Below the pieces are notes generated by a model. It saw only the letters and a program-made list of their open reading frames with translations, was not told the origin of the DNA and ran no database searches. Below, piece after piece: positions 16,788-25,813 of a DNA stretch of 64,000 nucleotides. The translations under genes were made by a program, and so were the position numbers. Positions within the stretch are counted from its first letter, which is position 1. Each line of letters begins with the position of its first letter. This stretch comes from Acidobacteriaceae bacterium. GTDB lineage: Bacteria > Acidobacteriota > Terriglobia > Terriglobales > Acidobacteriaceae. The stretch spans positions 620,001-684,000 of the forward strand of contig JAPWKE010000003.1 of assembly GCA_028283655.1 (NCBI GenBank), written 5' to 3'.

Positions 16788-17534
16788 CTAGGCTTTGGTG
16801 GCTCGGTAGAGGCCTGCGGAGTGCAGGAGGTAGCCGTCCCAGGCTGGAGTGATGAAGCCTGCTTCGGTCATCAGGGAGAGCATTCTGGGAGGGCGCGGGA
16901 AGCGGCGGACCGAGTCGGGGAGGTACTTGTAGGCGGCGCGGTCGCCGGAGATCATGCCGCCGATGAGGGGCGCGATCTGCGAGAAGTACAGGTTGTAGAC
17001 GAGGGCGGAGAGGCCTTCGGGCTGGTTGGCTTCGAGGATACCGATCTGACCGCCGGGTTTGAGGACGCGGGCGATTTCGCGGAGGCCGCCGGCGTAGTCG
17101 GTAAGGTTGCGGAAGCCGAAGGCCGAGGTGACGAGGTCGAAGCTGGCGTCGGGGAAGGGCAGGTGCATGGCATCGCCTTCGACCCAGTCGATGGGCTCGG
17201 TGGCGTACTTGCAGCGGGCGCGGTCGAGCATTTGCGCGGAGAAGTCGAGGCCGGTGAGGCGTGCGCCGGTGGCGGGGCGGGCCGATTGCAGGGCGAAGGT
17301 CTGGTCGCCGGTGCCGCAGCAGATGTCGAGGACGCGGGCGTCGGGGTTCTGGAGGACGGGCGCGAAGGCGCGGGCGGTCTTCTTCCACCAGTGGCGGTCG
17401 AGACCCATGCTGATGAGGTGGTTCAGCAGGTCGTACTTAGGGGCGATGGCGTTGAACATCGCTTGTACGTTCTGGGCGGCTTCGGCCTGGGTGCGTTCGT
17501 CGGCGGTGCGTGCGCCTGTGGTTTCGGTGGTCAT
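16788..17534 (-). CDS. menG: Demethylmenaquinone methyltransferase (UbiE/MenG)
   Basis: A 248-aa SAM-dependent C-methyltransferase of quinone synthesis. Signatures: FNAIAPKYDLLNHLISMGLD (UbiE signature 1), SAM motif LDICCGTGDQT, and FGFRNLTDYAGGLREIARVL (signature 2). No ubiquinone genes are nearby and acidobacteria use menaquinone, so MenG rather than UbiE is the likelier role. Its ATG overlaps the stop of the 112-aa gene (ATGA), which itself overlaps aroB, giving a tight aroB-unknown-menG operon. This links chorismate supply to menaquinone formation. Confidence 0.93.
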   Translation of the reverse strand: MTTETTGARTADERTQAEAAQNVQAMFNAIAPKYDLLNHLISMGLDRHWWKKTARAFAPVLQNPDARVLDICCGTGDQTFALQSARPATGARLTGLDFSAQMLDRARCKYATEPIDWVEGDAMHLPFPDASFDLVTSAFGFRNLTDYAGGLREIARVLKPGGQIGILEANQPEGLSALVYNLYFSQIAPLIGGMISGDRAAYKYLPDSVRRFPRPPRMLSLMTEAGFITPAWDGYLLHSAGLYRATKA

Positions 17535-17869
17535 GCTATCGGGCCAATCTTTTCGCGAAGGAAACCGTAGATGTCTGTTTCGTTGGAGCGTTCGACGACG
17601 ATGAAGAACTGTTCAATTGATTCCTGATCTTCCGTCGCGACGTAGTCTCCTTTGTCATCAACGAGCCAGACGATGTTTGGACCATCTCGGTGGGAATAAT
17701 AGCCGATGCGGTATCCTTCGCCGCTGGTCAAATCGGGGCGTTGATCTAGCGTAGCGTCATTGGCCTGAACGACTGAGAGCGGAGGAATGATGTTGCTTGG
17801 GACGAAGTAGGGTGGGTCCCAGTGTCGCCTCAGATTTAGAGCGTATTCGGCGGCGCGGTTACGCTTCAT
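17531..17869 (-). CDS. Unknown 112-aa protein between aroB and menG
   Basis: A soluble protein with no signal peptide or TM segment and no family I recognise. It has a Tyr/Asp-rich middle ([20 protein letters not shown]) followed by an acidic strand-helix pattern ([18 protein letters not shown]). It overlaps aroB and menG by 4 bases at both ends (ATGA), which argues strongly that it is a real translated gene. The pattern resembles small immunity-like or regulatory proteins only in a general way; I assign no function. G+C is a little lower than that of its neighbours. Confidence 0.75.
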   Translation of the reverse strand: MKRNRAAEYALNLRRHWDPPYFVPSNIIPPLSVVQANDATLDQRPDLTSGEGYRIGYYSHRDGPNIVWLVDDKGDYVATEDQESIEQFFIVVERSNETDIYGFLREKIGPIA

Positions 17870-18990
17870 GCATTAGTCTCGGCGAGGTCTTCGGTGCCGG
17901 GCATCTGGGCGAAGAGCTCTTCGGCGCCTTCGAGGAGTTCGGCTTCGGTGACGTCGCGGACGACGGTGGCGTCGCCGATGCCGACCGAGAGGACGAAGCG
18001 GCGTGCGTCGGAGCGGTTCTTCTTGTCCTTGGCCGTGAGCGCGACGAGGGTCTCGGGGTTCGCGGTGAAGGGCTTGAGTGGGCCGTAGGCGCGGATGAGG
18101 CTGGCGATGCGTTCGGCTTGCTCGGGAGTGACGAGGCCGCGCTTTTGCGCGATGGAGTTGGCCGCGATCATGCCCCAGGCGATGGCTTCACCGTGCAGAA
18201 GCTGCTCGTAGTTGGTGGCGGCTTCGATGGCGTGGCCGAGGGTGTGGCCGAGGTTGAGCAACATGCGGACGCCGATCTCTTTTTCGTCCTCGGCGACGAC
18301 GGTGGCCTTCATCTGCACGGCGTCGGCGATGACGTGGGTGAGGGCTTCGTGGTTGCCGGCGAGGATGGCGTCGGCGTGCGACTCCATGTAGTCGAAGAGG
18401 GCGCTGTCGCGGATGATGCCGGCTTTGACGGCTTCCTGGAGGCCGGAGCGGAGCTCGTTTTCGGGCAGGGTCGAGAGGGTGTCGATGTCGGCGTAGACGG
18501 CGAGTGGATGGAAGAAGGCGCCGATGAGGTTTTTGCCCGCTGCGAGGTTGGCGCCGGTTTTGCCGCCGACGGAGGAGTCGATCTGCGCGAGAGCGGTGGT
18601 CGGGATCTGCACGTAGCGGATGCCGCGCATGTAGATGGCGGCGAGGAAGCCGGTGAGGTCGCCGAGGACGCCGCCGCCGAAGGCGATGAGGATGCTGTCG
18701 CGGTCGGCACCGTGCTGGGCGAGCTGTTCGGCGAGGGATTCGAGGGTGGAGAAGCGCTTGTATTGCTCGCCGGAGAGGACCTGGAGGACGATCGGCTGAT
18801 GTTCGCCGAAGGAGGCGAGGAAGCGCTCGGACCAGTGGTTCCAGATGACGGGCGAGGTGACGACGAAGAGCTTCGCCTTAGGGGTGTCGTGCAGGGCCGA
18901 GATGCGGTCGGCGATGTTTGCGAGGAGGCCGGGGCCGATTTCGACGGTGTAGTTGGCGGACGGCGTGCGGACCTGGATCTCGGTGGACAT
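17866..18990 (-). CDS. aroB: 3-dehydroquinate synthase
   Basis: A 374-aa NAD- and metal-dependent enzyme that converts DAHP to 3-dehydroquinate, the second shikimate step. Conserved parts: [14 protein letters not shown] (NAD binding), [20 protein letters not shown] and [11 protein letters not shown], the metal ligand Glu in [10 protein letters not shown], and the two metal His in [10 protein letters not shown] and [11 protein letters not shown]. Length is normal. It is first in the overlapping aroB-unknown-menG operon. No Shine-Dalgarno is seen at the ATG (18988-18990). Confidence 0.95.
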   Translation of the reverse strand: MSTEIQVRTPSANYTVEIGPGLLANIADRISALHDTPKAKLFVVTSPVIWNHWSERFLASFGEHQPIVLQVLSGEQYKRFSTLESLAEQLAQHGADRDSILIAFGGGVLGDLTGFLAAIYMRGIRYVQIPTTALAQIDSSVGGKTGANLAAGKNLIGAFFHPLAVYADIDTLSTLPENELRSGLQEAVKAGIIRDSALFDYMESHADAILAGNHEALTHVIADAVQMKATVVAEDEKEIGVRMLLNLGHTLGHAIEAATNYEQLLHGEAIAWGMIAANSIAQKRGLVTPEQAERIASLIRAYGPLKPFTANPETLVALTAKDKKNRSDARRFVLSVGIGDATVVRDVTEAELLEGAEELFAQMPGTEDLAETNA

Positions 18991-19035
18991 CGTGAGCTAA
19001 GGATAACTCGGGTGGTGGTGGGTTGTGGCGGGGCG

Positions 19036-19095
19036 GACGGAAAGCTTCGACGCGGAGGGCGCTACGGGCGCGAAGGAGACGCTACGGGAGTTGTG
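19036..19095. repeat. Dispersed intergenic repeat, copy 3
   Basis: The AAAGCTTCGACGCGGAGG...GCGCGAAGGAGACGC pattern of the repeat family, upstream of aroB. Confidence 0.6.
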
Positions 19096-19145
19096 GCGCT
19101 GTGGAGGGAAGCGGATCGCTTACTGCGTTTGGGGAGGAGAATTCT

Positions 19146-19225
19146 TAGGGAGTAGGGAATAGGGAGGGGAGGCGAGGGCTTCAATGCAAATGGCGCAAAG
19201 TTTAGGCGCGACGTAGGCGACGGGC
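19146..19225. repeat. Low-complexity GGGAGTAGGGAATAGG tract and repeat copy 4
   Basis: 19146-19172 is a purine-rich tract of TAGGGA-like steps, similar to 39455-39494. 19175-19225 is a diverged member of the dispersed family (GGCTTCAATGC...GGCGCGACG). Both lie between terC and aroB. Confidence 0.5.
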
Positions 19226-19231
19226 CTGGGG

Positions 19232-20155
19232 TTATGCGGTTTTTTGTTTGAAGGCCAGGGAGGTGCCGACCGTGATGGCGAGAACTCCGGCGATGACGCC
19301 GAGGGAGACGAGGGGGCCGATCTCCAGCCAGTGGGCGATGAGCATCTTGACTGCGGCGAAGGCGAGTAGAGCCGCGAGGCCGTAGTGCATGAAGCGCAGG
19401 GACTTCAACAGGGCGGCGAGCAGAACGTAGAGCGAGCGCAGGCCCATGACGGCCATGATGTTCGAGGTGTAGGCGAGGAAGGGCGTGCGCGTGATGCTGA
19501 GGACGGCCGGGATGGAGTCGAGCGCGAAGACCACGTCGGTGAGTTCGACGGCGATGAGCGCGAGCAGCAGGGTGGTGGGCATCCAGAGGCGCTTGCTGGA
19601 GGAGCCGATGGCTTCGCGCGCGGAGAAGACGTCGGTGCGCGGGGAGACGGGGTGGACCTTCGTGAGCCAGCGGAGCCAGGCGGGCTGGTTGGTGGCGTGT
19701 TCGTCTTCGCTTTCGGGCTTGAGGAGGCGGAAGGCGGCGACGAGAAGGATGAGGCCGAAGACGTACTCGACCCAATGGAAGCGGGCGAGGAGGGAGAGTC
19801 CGCCGGCGATGAAGGCACCGCGCATGACAATGGCTCCGGCGACGCCCCAGAAGAGGACCTTTGGCTGGCGGTCTTCGGGGATGCCGAAGGTCTTGAAGAG
19901 AAGGAGGAAGACGAAGAGGTTGTCGACGGAGAGGGCTTCTTCGATGGCCCAGCTTGCGGTGTACTCGGTGGCGCCGCTGGTGCCGTAGTGCGGGATGAAG
20001 ACAGCGGCGAGGGCGAGGGCGGCGGTGGTCCAGAGGACGGTGGCCCAGACGGCTTTGCGGTGGGGGTTGGGGAGGATGCGGTGCAGGCCGAACTCGATCG
20101 CCATGAGCACGACGACGGCGACGTGGAACCAGATCCAATGGGAGAGTGGGGTCAC
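19232..20155 (-). CDS. TerC-family integral membrane protein
   Basis: A 307-aa inner-membrane protein with about nine hydrophobic helices. The TerC core is visible: WAIEEALSVDNLFVFLLLFK (conserved Glu/Asp in a membrane helix), VLFWGVAGAIVMRG and VELTDVVFALDSIPAVLSIT. Relatives (Alx, MeeY/MeeF) export Mn and support loading of secreted metalloproteins; tellurite resistance is the historical name. The GTG start at 20155 lies 8 bases after TACAAT with no Shine-Dalgarno, so translation is possibly leaderless. No ter operon partners are nearby. Confidence 0.9.
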   Translation of the reverse strand: MTPLSHWIWFHVAVVVLMAIEFGLHRILPNPHRKAVWATVLWTTAALALAAVFIPHYGTSGATEYTASWAIEEALSVDNLFVFLLLFKTFGIPEDRQPKVLFWGVAGAIVMRGAFIAGGLSLLARFHWVEYVFGLILLVAAFRLLKPESEDEHATNQPAWLRWLTKVHPVSPRTDVFSAREAIGSSSKRLWMPTTLLLALIAVELTDVVFALDSIPAVLSITRTPFLAYTSNIMAVMGLRSLYVLLAALLKSLRFMHYGLAALLAFAAVKMLIAHWLEIGPLVSLGVIAGVLAITVGTSLAFKQKTA

Positions 20156-20163
20156 TGAGTGGG

Positions 20164-20169
20164 ATTGTA
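20164..20169 (-). promoter_or_regulatory. -10 element (TACAAT) next to the terC start
   Basis: On the minus strand TACAAT ends 8 bases before the GTG start, without a ribosome-binding site between. This implies a very short leader. Confidence 0.4.
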
Positions 20170-20188
20170 AGTGTTTGCGCTGTGGGCG

Positions 20189-20587
20189 CTACTTGCGGTT
20201 GGTGGAGCCGGTGGCCCAGAGAGAGAGGGCGATCAGGGCTGGCTGGAAGAAGAGGCGCGTGAAGCGTTTGGTGTCGGTGTCGAGACCGAAGGCGTCGCGA
20301 CGTTCGCGATACTGTGCGATGTTGCCGGGGAAGATGGCGGCGAAGAAGCCTGCGGCAGCGCAACCGACGAGGGGGCGGAGCTTTTCGGGGGCGAGCGCGA
20401 GAGCGGCGCCGAGGGCGATCTCGGCGGCCCCGGAGGCGAGGACGACGGTGTCGGTGTCGAGCGGCATCCAGGGGGGAACCTGGGCTTTGAACTCTTTGCG
20501 GGCGATGGTGAGGTGTGTGATGCCTGCTCCGGCGAGAGCAGCGCCGAGGGCGATGCGTGTGGCTTTCTGGGTGGGGGTTGTTTTCAT
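20189..20587 (-). CDS. DoxX-like small membrane protein
   Basis: A 132-aa protein with four hydrophobic helices (about 10-28, 47-66, 73-90, 113-127) and the DoxX-type features AGITHLTIARKEF and IFPGNIAQY. Members of this broad family are four-helix proteins associated with thiosulfate:quinone reductase, SodA-linked oxidative-stress complexes or unknown roles. The start is the ATG at 20587, with AGAGGAG about 6 bases upstream. A longer frame running upstream is not credible. It is 34 bases upstream of terC on the same strand and may be co-transcribed. Confidence 0.82.
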   Translation of the reverse strand: MKTTPTQKATRIALGAALAGAGITHLTIARKEFKAQVPPWMPLDTDTVVLASGAAEIALGAALALAPEKLRPLVGCAAAGFFAAIFPGNIAQYRERRDAFGLDTDTKRFTRLFFQPALIALSLWATGSTNRK

Positions 20588-20656
20588 GGAGGCTCCTCTG
20601 CTTGTGGGGTTAGAGGGCGGAGGGGTGGGGTGGGATGTCTGGCCGCCTCTGCTGGC

Positions 20657-20711
20657 GGAAAAGCTTTGACGCGGAGGGAGCAATGGGCGCGAAGGGGACG
20701 CGACGGGATTT
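20657..20711. repeat. Dispersed intergenic repeat, copy 5
   Basis: AAAGCTTTGACGCGGAGG...GCGCGAAGGGGACGCGACGGGATTTTT, the clearest member of the family, between the M28 and DoxX genes. Confidence 0.65.
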
Positions 20712-20734
20712 TTAGAGGGTAGGGCTGGAGGCGG

Positions 20735-20772
20735 AGAAAAGCCGCAGGAGCGGGGCTCTCTGCGGCTTTTCT
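20735..20772. terminator. Terminator after the M28-type gene
   Basis: A 12-bp perfect stem (AGAAAAGCCGCA/TGCGGCTTTTCT) with an imperfect inner GGAG/CTCT extension, followed by Ts on the plus side and preceded by As, so usable from both strands. The M28 gene ends 21 bases away. Confidence 0.8.
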
Positions 20773-20793
20773 TTTTGGGAGTGGTTTGGTGGC

Positions 20794-21720
20794 TTAGTGC
20801 TGGTCGATGAGTTTGACGAGCTCGACGAAGAGGTCGGCGGAGGTTTGGAGGGACGTCGTGGAGAGCTTGTCGATGGTGTCCTTGGCCGTGTGGTGGAAGG
20901 CGTAGTCGCCGCGCTGCTGCTCGAAGGGGCCGTACTCGTAGGCGATGACGTCGAGGACAGGGACGCCGCGCTGCTTGAAGGGGATGTGGTCGTCCTCGAT
21001 CGCCATGGAGTTGTGGAAGACGGAGGAGGAGTGGCCGGTGGTTTTGGCGGCCTTGTCGAGCAGGTCGAGAAGCCAGGGGGTGGAGTTCTCTTCGCGGTCG
21101 ATGTTCATGCTCTTCCAGCCGAGCATGTCGGCGACGACGAAGGCCTTGATCTTGCCGATGGTGCCGTCGCCGGACCATTTGGCGGCGAGGTGGCGGACGC
21201 CGTAGAGCGAGTCGCTGGGGATCATGCCTTCTTTGCCGACGGCCTCTTCGCCGTCGTCGAAGACGAGCCAGATGGAGTAGCCCTGTGGCGGGTGGAGGCG
21301 GTAGTAGTCGCCGAGCGCGATGAGGAGAGCCGTGGTGCAGGCTCCGTCGTTTGCGCCTACGAAGCCGATGCTTTGCAGCGGGTAGTTGGTTTCGTAGTGG
21401 GAGGCGATGACGATGATGCCGTCTTTTTTGCCGGGGAACTTCGCGATGTAGTTGGTCATCGACATCTGGCCGGCCGGGGTGTGGGCGGAGAAGCGGTCGG
21501 TGACGAAGTTGCCCTTGGAGGCCTCTGGAGCGAAGTGGGAGGTGATGAACTTTTCTGCGGCGGTGTGGCCGGGGGTGCCGATGGCGCGGTGGGGGGCGAC
21601 GGCGAGGTATTGCTTTGTGAGTTCCATGACTCGGGCGCCGGAGACGGGATGAGCCTGCGCGTGGGCGGCAGCGGTGGCGGCGAGGAGCAGGGCGGCGGCG
21701 AGTTTGCGAAGTAGGGTCAT
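20794..21720 (-). CDS. M28-family zinc enzyme, glutaminyl-peptide cyclotransferase-like
   Basis: A 308-aa exported protein with a signal peptide (about 1-22, ending AHAQA). The predicted Zn ligands and acids fit the M28 fold: Asp in GANDGACTTAL, Glu-Glu in VFDDGEEAV and His in AFHHTAKDT. The block EDDHIPFKQRGVPVL is nearly the signature of glutaminyl cyclases, which convert N-terminal Gln to pyroglutamate. I therefore favour QC over an aminopeptidase, although the names overlap in databases. I chose the ATG at 21720; a TTG nine codons upstream is less likely. It is downstream of tatC-tatB on the same strand. Confidence 0.85.
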   Translation of the reverse strand: MTLLRKLAAALLLAATAAAHAQAHPVSGARVMELTKQYLAVAPHRAIGTPGHTAAEKFITSHFAPEASKGNFVTDRFSAHTPAGQMSMTNYIAKFPGKKDGIIVIASHYETNYPLQSIGFVGANDGACTTALLIALGDYYRLHPPQGYSIWLVFDDGEEAVGKEGMIPSDSLYGVRHLAAKWSGDGTIGKIKAFVVADMLGWKSMNIDREENSTPWLLDLLDKAAKTTGHSSSVFHNSMAIEDDHIPFKQRGVPVLDVIAYEYGPFEQQRGDYAFHHTAKDTIDKLSTTSLQTSADLFVELVKLIDQH

Positions 21721-21772
21721 CGGATTCCGGGTGGGTGAGAGAGTCAACGCCGTTCAGTTCAGTGAGTGAGAC

Positions 21773-22555
21773 TCAGGCTGCGGCCTTTTTGTTTCGGCGG
21801 GAGGGGTGGACGAAGTAGGCCACGAAGACGCCGAGGAAGTAGAGGACGAGCATGGGGGTGGCGAAGAGGCACATGCCGATGGGGTCTGGCGTGGGGCAGA
21901 TGACGGCGGCGACGAGGAAGATTGCGAGCACGGCGTAGCGGAAGTGCTTGAGCAGGAACTTGGAGTCGACGATGCCGAAGAGCGCAAGGAAGAAGATGAT
22001 GATGGGGAGCTCAAACGTGATGCCGAGGCCGAGGATGACGGCGAGGAAGAAGCCGGTGTAGTCCTCGATGGTGATCATGTGGTTGAGGTTGTGGCCCATC
22101 TGCTGGATGAGAACCTTCATGGCTCCAGGCAGAACGTAGCGGTAGCCGAACCATGCGCCGGCGAGGAAGAGGCCGACGGTGCAGAACATGAAGGGCCAGA
22201 CGTAGCGTCGCTCGTGCGAGTACATGCCGGGCGAGATGAAGAGCCAGACCTGGTAGAGGATGAAGGGGCTGGCGAGGATGGCGCCACAGACGACCGAGGT
22301 CTTGATGGTGAGGTTGAGGGCGTCGGTGGGGTGCGTCATCGTCATCTGCAGGCCGATGTCGAGCAAGGGCTTCTGCATGTAGTTGATGAGTCGCTCGGAG
22401 AAGATGTAGGCGACGATGGCCCCGAGGAGGAGGTAGCCGATGGACCAGAGGAGGCGGCTGCGGAGCTCGGTGAGGTGCTCCATGAGACTCATGCCGGGAA
22501 GTTCGGCGCGGTCTTTGACGGCGTTACGGGCGCGGTCGAGAACGTCTTCAGCCAT
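21773..22555 (-). CDS. tatC: Sec-independent translocase subunit TatC
   Basis: A 260-aa, six-TM core receptor of the Tat pathway for folded proteins carrying twin-arginine signals. Conserved elements: SLMEHLTELRSRLLWS in the N-terminal cytoplasmic segment, FILYQVWLFISPGMYSHERRY, and the Glu-containing LGITFELPIIIFF in TM4. The start overlaps tatB by 8 bases. A Tat substrate, the phosphoesterase at 39.6 kb, is in the same window. No separate tatA is seen here. Confidence 0.95.
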   Translation of the reverse strand: MAEDVLDRARNAVKDRAELPGMSLMEHLTELRSRLLWSIGYLLLGAIVAYIFSERLINYMQKPLLDIGLQMTMTHPTDALNLTIKTSVVCGAILASPFILYQVWLFISPGMYSHERRYVWPFMFCTVGLFLAGAWFGYRYVLPGAMKVLIQQMGHNLNHMITIEDYTGFFLAVILGLGITFELPIIIFFLALFGIVDSKFLLKHFRYAVLAIFLVAAVICPTPDPIGMCLFATPMLVLYFLGVFVAYFVHPSRRNKKAAA

Positions 22556-23174
22556 GGTTGGCGTTCTCCGAGGCCGGGTGGGCCGAGGTGCTGGGTTCTT
22601 CGTTGGTCACGGGGATGCTTTCGAGGAGGCCGCCGCCGAGCGGGTCGGCTGCGGGTGTGGACGCACGCGGAGAGCGTGATTCGGGCAGTCCGGTAGAGGG
22701 CGGCATGATGTTCAGGCTGCCGGAAGAGGCGATGGGAAGCGGCTCCGATGCTGGGGGCGCGGCTTCGAAGGTCGGCTCGGGTGCGGCGAAAGGTTCTGGG
22801 GCCGCAAAGGGCTCGGAGTCTGAGAGCGGATCGGCGAGGGCACGGGAGGCTGTTTCGTCGACGGGCTCGACCGAGGCGATGGATTCGCTGGGAGCTGTGT
22901 CGGGAGGCAGGATGGTGTGCTCGGGAAGCGGCTCCGGCTGCGGAAGGGCCGGAGCGACGGGCGCGGCGGCCTGCATGGCGGCGATCCGGGTCTCGCGTTC
23001 GGCTTGCTCGACGGCACGGAGTTCGTCTTCCATCTGCATCTTGAACTCGTTGGAGGCGCGGCGGAACTCGCCCACCCATTTGCCAAGTTCGCGGGCGAGG
23101 GCGGGCAGCCTCTTCGGGCCGAAGAGGAGTAGCGCCAGCACAAAGAGAAAAATGCTGTCAGAAAAACTCGGCAT
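22548..23174 (-). CDS. tatB: Tat translocase subunit TatB (TatA/B family)
   Basis: A 208-aa protein with one short N-terminal TM helix, the hinge LLFGPKRLPALARELGKWV and an amphipathic helix (about 22-60), followed by a long Pro/Ser/Ala-rich cytoplasmic tail. The length and overlap with tatC favour TatB; a bifunctional TatA/B role cannot be excluded since no other TatA is visible. The ATG at 23174 has no Shine-Dalgarno; TATCAT ends 10 bases upstream on the minus strand, so the leader may be very short. Confidence 0.88.
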   Translation of the reverse strand: MPSFSDSIFLFVLALLLFGPKRLPALARELGKWVGEFRRASNEFKMQMEDELRAVEQAERETRIAAMQAAAPVAPALPQPEPLPEHTILPPDTAPSESIASVEPVDETASRALADPLSDSEPFAAPEPFAAPEPTFEAAPPASEPLPIASSGSLNIMPPSTGLPESRSPRASTPAADPLGGGLLESIPVTNEEPSTSAHPASENANHG

Positions 23175-23288
23175 ACAGCGATAGATGATAACGGCTTGCG
23201 TTGTGAGCCGTCAGATGAAGAAGGCTGCGACAATAAAAGAAACGATCTTCTGAGCGGAAACGCGGCAGCAGGGAGCTGGGATTTAGTG

Positions 23289-24449
23289 ATGGATTGGCGA
23301 AAAACAGCGAGTCGAGCGGTGGCTGTGTCGGTATTGTGCGGATTACCTGCGCTGGCGGGATGCCAGTTCTTCTTTTCCTGCGAAAGCAAAGCTAGTTGCG
23401 GCGGCTCGGATACGACGACCTCGTCGAACATTATTTACGCGGGCAACAGCTCGACGGGTTCGACGTATCTGAACGGCTACTCGAATACGAGCGGTGTGCT
23501 GGCGGCGGTGACGAGTTCCCCGTTTTCTTTGGGGTATGTGCCTTCGGCGATGGTGGTGAACGAGGCTGGTACGTACCTTTATGTGGCGACGCAGACGGGC
23601 ATCATCTACTCGTACGTGATCAGCTCGACGGGGACGCTGAGCGGCGTTGTGTCGCAGGCCCAGCCGGGGTACGCCGAGGCGTCGATGGATGTGAGCCCGG
23701 ATGGAAAGTGGCTGTTTGCGATCGACGGATCTACGTCGACTGCGCCAATTCTTCATATCTATGCCATTGGAACGTCCGCGGCTTTGACGGAGACGACGCA
23801 GGTAACGCTGCTGAGCAACACGACGTACGCGATCGTTCCGAAGATGGTGCGTGTTTCGCCGGACAACGACTACATCGCAGTGGCGAATGGATCGGGCGGG
23901 TCAGAGATTGTTGCGTTTGATACGTCGAACGGGACGGTTTCTTCGACAGTGCAGTATCTGGGAACGCAGTCTTCGGGCGATGGTGACAACGCGATTGCGT
24001 GGGACAACAACGACCGGTTATATCTGGCGCGAACGACGGCAGTGACGAGCCCGACCCAGTACTCGGTGCTTGTTTACTCCGCTACCAGCGGAGCCTATGT
24101 AACGACGGCGATCCCTTCCAGCTATACGACGGGAACGGCACCGTTCTCCATGACGTTTGCGGATGATTACGCTTATCTTTACGTGGGCAACAGGACGGAT
24201 AGTACGATTTCGATGTTCTCGCAGGCGAGTGGTGCGTTGACGTCTCTGGGAACGGTGAGCGCACCGACGAATGTTTCGGCTTTGACGGCGGACCAGTCTG
24301 GCAACTACGTGGTCGCTGCAGGATATGCGGCGTCGGGCGGGTTGCAGATCTACGCTGTTGGGTCGACGGGCGGGTTGACGGCGCAGTCGACGACGGAAGC
24401 CACGACGGCGACGACGAGTGTGCCGACGACGCTGGCGGCAACTCACTAG
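23289..24449 (+). CDS. Beta-propeller lipoprotein (lactonase-like repeats)
   Basis: A 386-aa predicted outer-envelope lipoprotein with lipobox LAGC at about residue 24, preceded by a signal peptide. The body consists of repeated blades of the YVATQTGIIYSY / YLYVGNRTDSTISMF type, similar to the 7-bladed lactonase/YncE-like propellers abundant in Terriglobia. Ser/Thr content is very high. No catalytic residues can be assigned. I chose the ATG at 23289 because it gives a compact signal peptide; AGGGAG lies about 13 bases upstream. A longer frame from 23196 adds no signal. Its role is probably binding or scaffolding. Confidence 0.8.
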   Translation: MDWRKTASRAVAVSVLCGLPALAGCQFFFSCESKASCGGSDTTTSSNIIYAGNSSTGSTYLNGYSNTSGVLAAVTSSPFSLGYVPSAMVVNEAGTYLYVATQTGIIYSYVISSTGTLSGVVSQAQPGYAEASMDVSPDGKWLFAIDGSTSTAPILHIYAIGTSAALTETTQVTLLSNTTYAIVPKMVRVSPDNDYIAVANGSGGSEIVAFDTSNGTVSSTVQYLGTQSSGDGDNAIAWDNNDRLYLARTTAVTSPTQYSVLVYSATSGAYVTTAIPSSYTTGTAPFSMTFADDYAYLYVGNRTDSTISMFSQASGALTSLGTVSAPTNVSALTADQSGNYVVAAGYAASGGLQIYAVGSTGGLTAQSTTEATTATTSVPTTLAATH

Positions 24450-24511
24450 GCCCGGGGGAACATCCGGCAGAGCAGTAGAGCGTGTAACGACTCAGGGGAG
24501 GCACTTCGATT

Positions 24512-25669
24512 TTGCAGAGCGGGCTTTGGCAGCGTAGGACGGCAACAGCGGTTGTGGCTTTGGCGGCGATGATGGCAGCGAGCGGATGCTCGCGCTTTCG
24601 CAAGCACGACGGGCCGTCGAAGTACGTGTACGTAACGGCCAAGGAAGCGACTTTGCGGGACCGGGTGGCGGCTGTGTCCAACCGCACCGGGACGGTGGAG
24701 AACGGCGAAAAGCTGGCCGTGCTGGAGCGCGCTCGACGTTTTATCAAGGTGAAGACGCCGAGCGGCGCGGTGGGCTGGATTGAAGAAAAACTGACGGCTG
24801 ACCAGGCACTGGCGGACAAGTTCGAAGAGTTGAAGCAGCAGCATCTGCATGACACGGTGGTGGCAAAGGCCGTGGCTCGTGACGATGTGTATCTGCACTT
24901 TGCGCCGGGGCGTTCGACGGAGCGCTTTTTCCGCCTGGGCGAAGGCGACACGATGAGCATGATGGAGCGGGCGACGGTGCAGAAGCCTCTGCCGCCGGGG
25001 CAGGCCCCGCCGCATGTTGACCCGAGTGATCCGAGTTCGCCGCTGGCTCCTCCTGCGATGGAGGACTGGTGGCTGGTGCGCGACAGCAAGGGCCAGACGG
25101 GGTGGATCTACTCGCGCATGATCGATGTGAGTGAGCCGGATACGCTGGCGCGTTACTCGGAAGGCCAGCGGATTGTGGGAGCGTATGTGCTCGCGACGGT
25201 GGACGATCCTGACTCAGGGATGGTGAACGGCGGCGTTACGGTGACGCAGATTCCTGAGTATGTGACGGTGCTGGCGCCGTACAAGGCCGGGTTGCCGTAT
25301 GACTTTGACCAGGTGCGGGTGTTTACGTGGAACCGGAACAAGCATCGCTATGAGACGGCGTTTCGCGAGAAGAATATCGAGGGCTATCTGCCGGTCGTGA
25401 TCACGAAGGGCAAAGATCCCTATGGCAAGAGTGCCATGGCCGGGATGGATCTGCCGATGTTCAAGTACCACACGCTGGCGGCGGAGGCCCCTGCGCCGGT
25501 GCCGGATGCGAGCGGGCTGATCAAGCCAGGGAAGCTGGTTGAGAAGACGTATCGGTTGGAGGAGACGACCGTACATCGGATTCTGCCGCCGGGCGCGATC
25601 AAGCCGGAGGAAGCGCATCCTGTGGTGGAAGAGAAAAAAGACAAGAAGAAGGGCAAGAAGAAGCGGTAG
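24512..25669 (+). CDS. SH3-domain lipoprotein
   Basis: A 385-aa lipoprotein: signal peptide, lipobox ASGC at about residue 26, then two bacterial SH3-type segments. The first (about 40-95) contains ATLRDRVAAVSNRTGTV and VKTPSGAVGWIEEKL; the second contains YLHFAPGRSTERFF and VRDSKGQTGWIYSRM. A conserved region of unknown fold follows, then a Lys-rich tail (KKDKKKGKKKR). SH3b domains usually bind cell-wall peptides. The start is a TTG at 24512, with GGGGAGG 11 bases upstream; no ATG fits before the signal peptide. It lies 62 bases after the propeller lipoprotein gene and may share its transcript, ending at the terminator at 25687. Confidence 0.82.
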   Translation: MQSGLWQRRTATAVVALAAMMAASGCSRFRKHDGPSKYVYVTAKEATLRDRVAAVSNRTGTVENGEKLAVLERARRFIKVKTPSGAVGWIEEKLTADQALADKFEELKQQHLHDTVVAKAVARDDVYLHFAPGRSTERFFRLGEGDTMSMMERATVQKPLPPGQAPPHVDPSDPSSPLAPPAMEDWWLVRDSKGQTGWIYSRMIDVSEPDTLARYSEGQRIVGAYVLATVDDPDSGMVNGGVTVTQIPEYVTVLAPYKAGLPYDFDQVRVFTWNRNKHRYETAFREKNIEGYLPVVITKGKDPYGKSAMAGMDLPMFKYHTLAAEAPAPVPDASGLIKPGKLVEKTYRLEETTVHRILPPGAIKPEEAHPVVEEKKDKKKGKKKR

Positions 25670-25686
25670 CTTCCTGGTGTTGTGGA

Positions 25687-25719
25687 ACGGCCTCTGCAAA
25701 TTGCGGAGGCCGTTTTTTT
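25687..25719 (+). terminator. Rho-independent terminator
   Basis: An 8-bp stem (ACGGCCTC/GAGGCCGT), an 11-base loop and seven Ts, 17 bases after the SH3 lipoprotein stop. Confidence 0.88.
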
Positions 25720-25813
25720 GTGCGGCCGGGGCTGAAGTCCGCTTGGGGTGGTGGCGGGACGGTGGCCTGAAGGCCACCTCTACTCCAAAGGCGGGGAGTT
25801 CGTTGGACAAGGG

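Noticed and set aside
17531-20587. A tellurite-resistance island around terC
   Set aside because: No terA, terB, terD or terE genes are nearby; isolated TerC-family proteins are common and linked to metal export.
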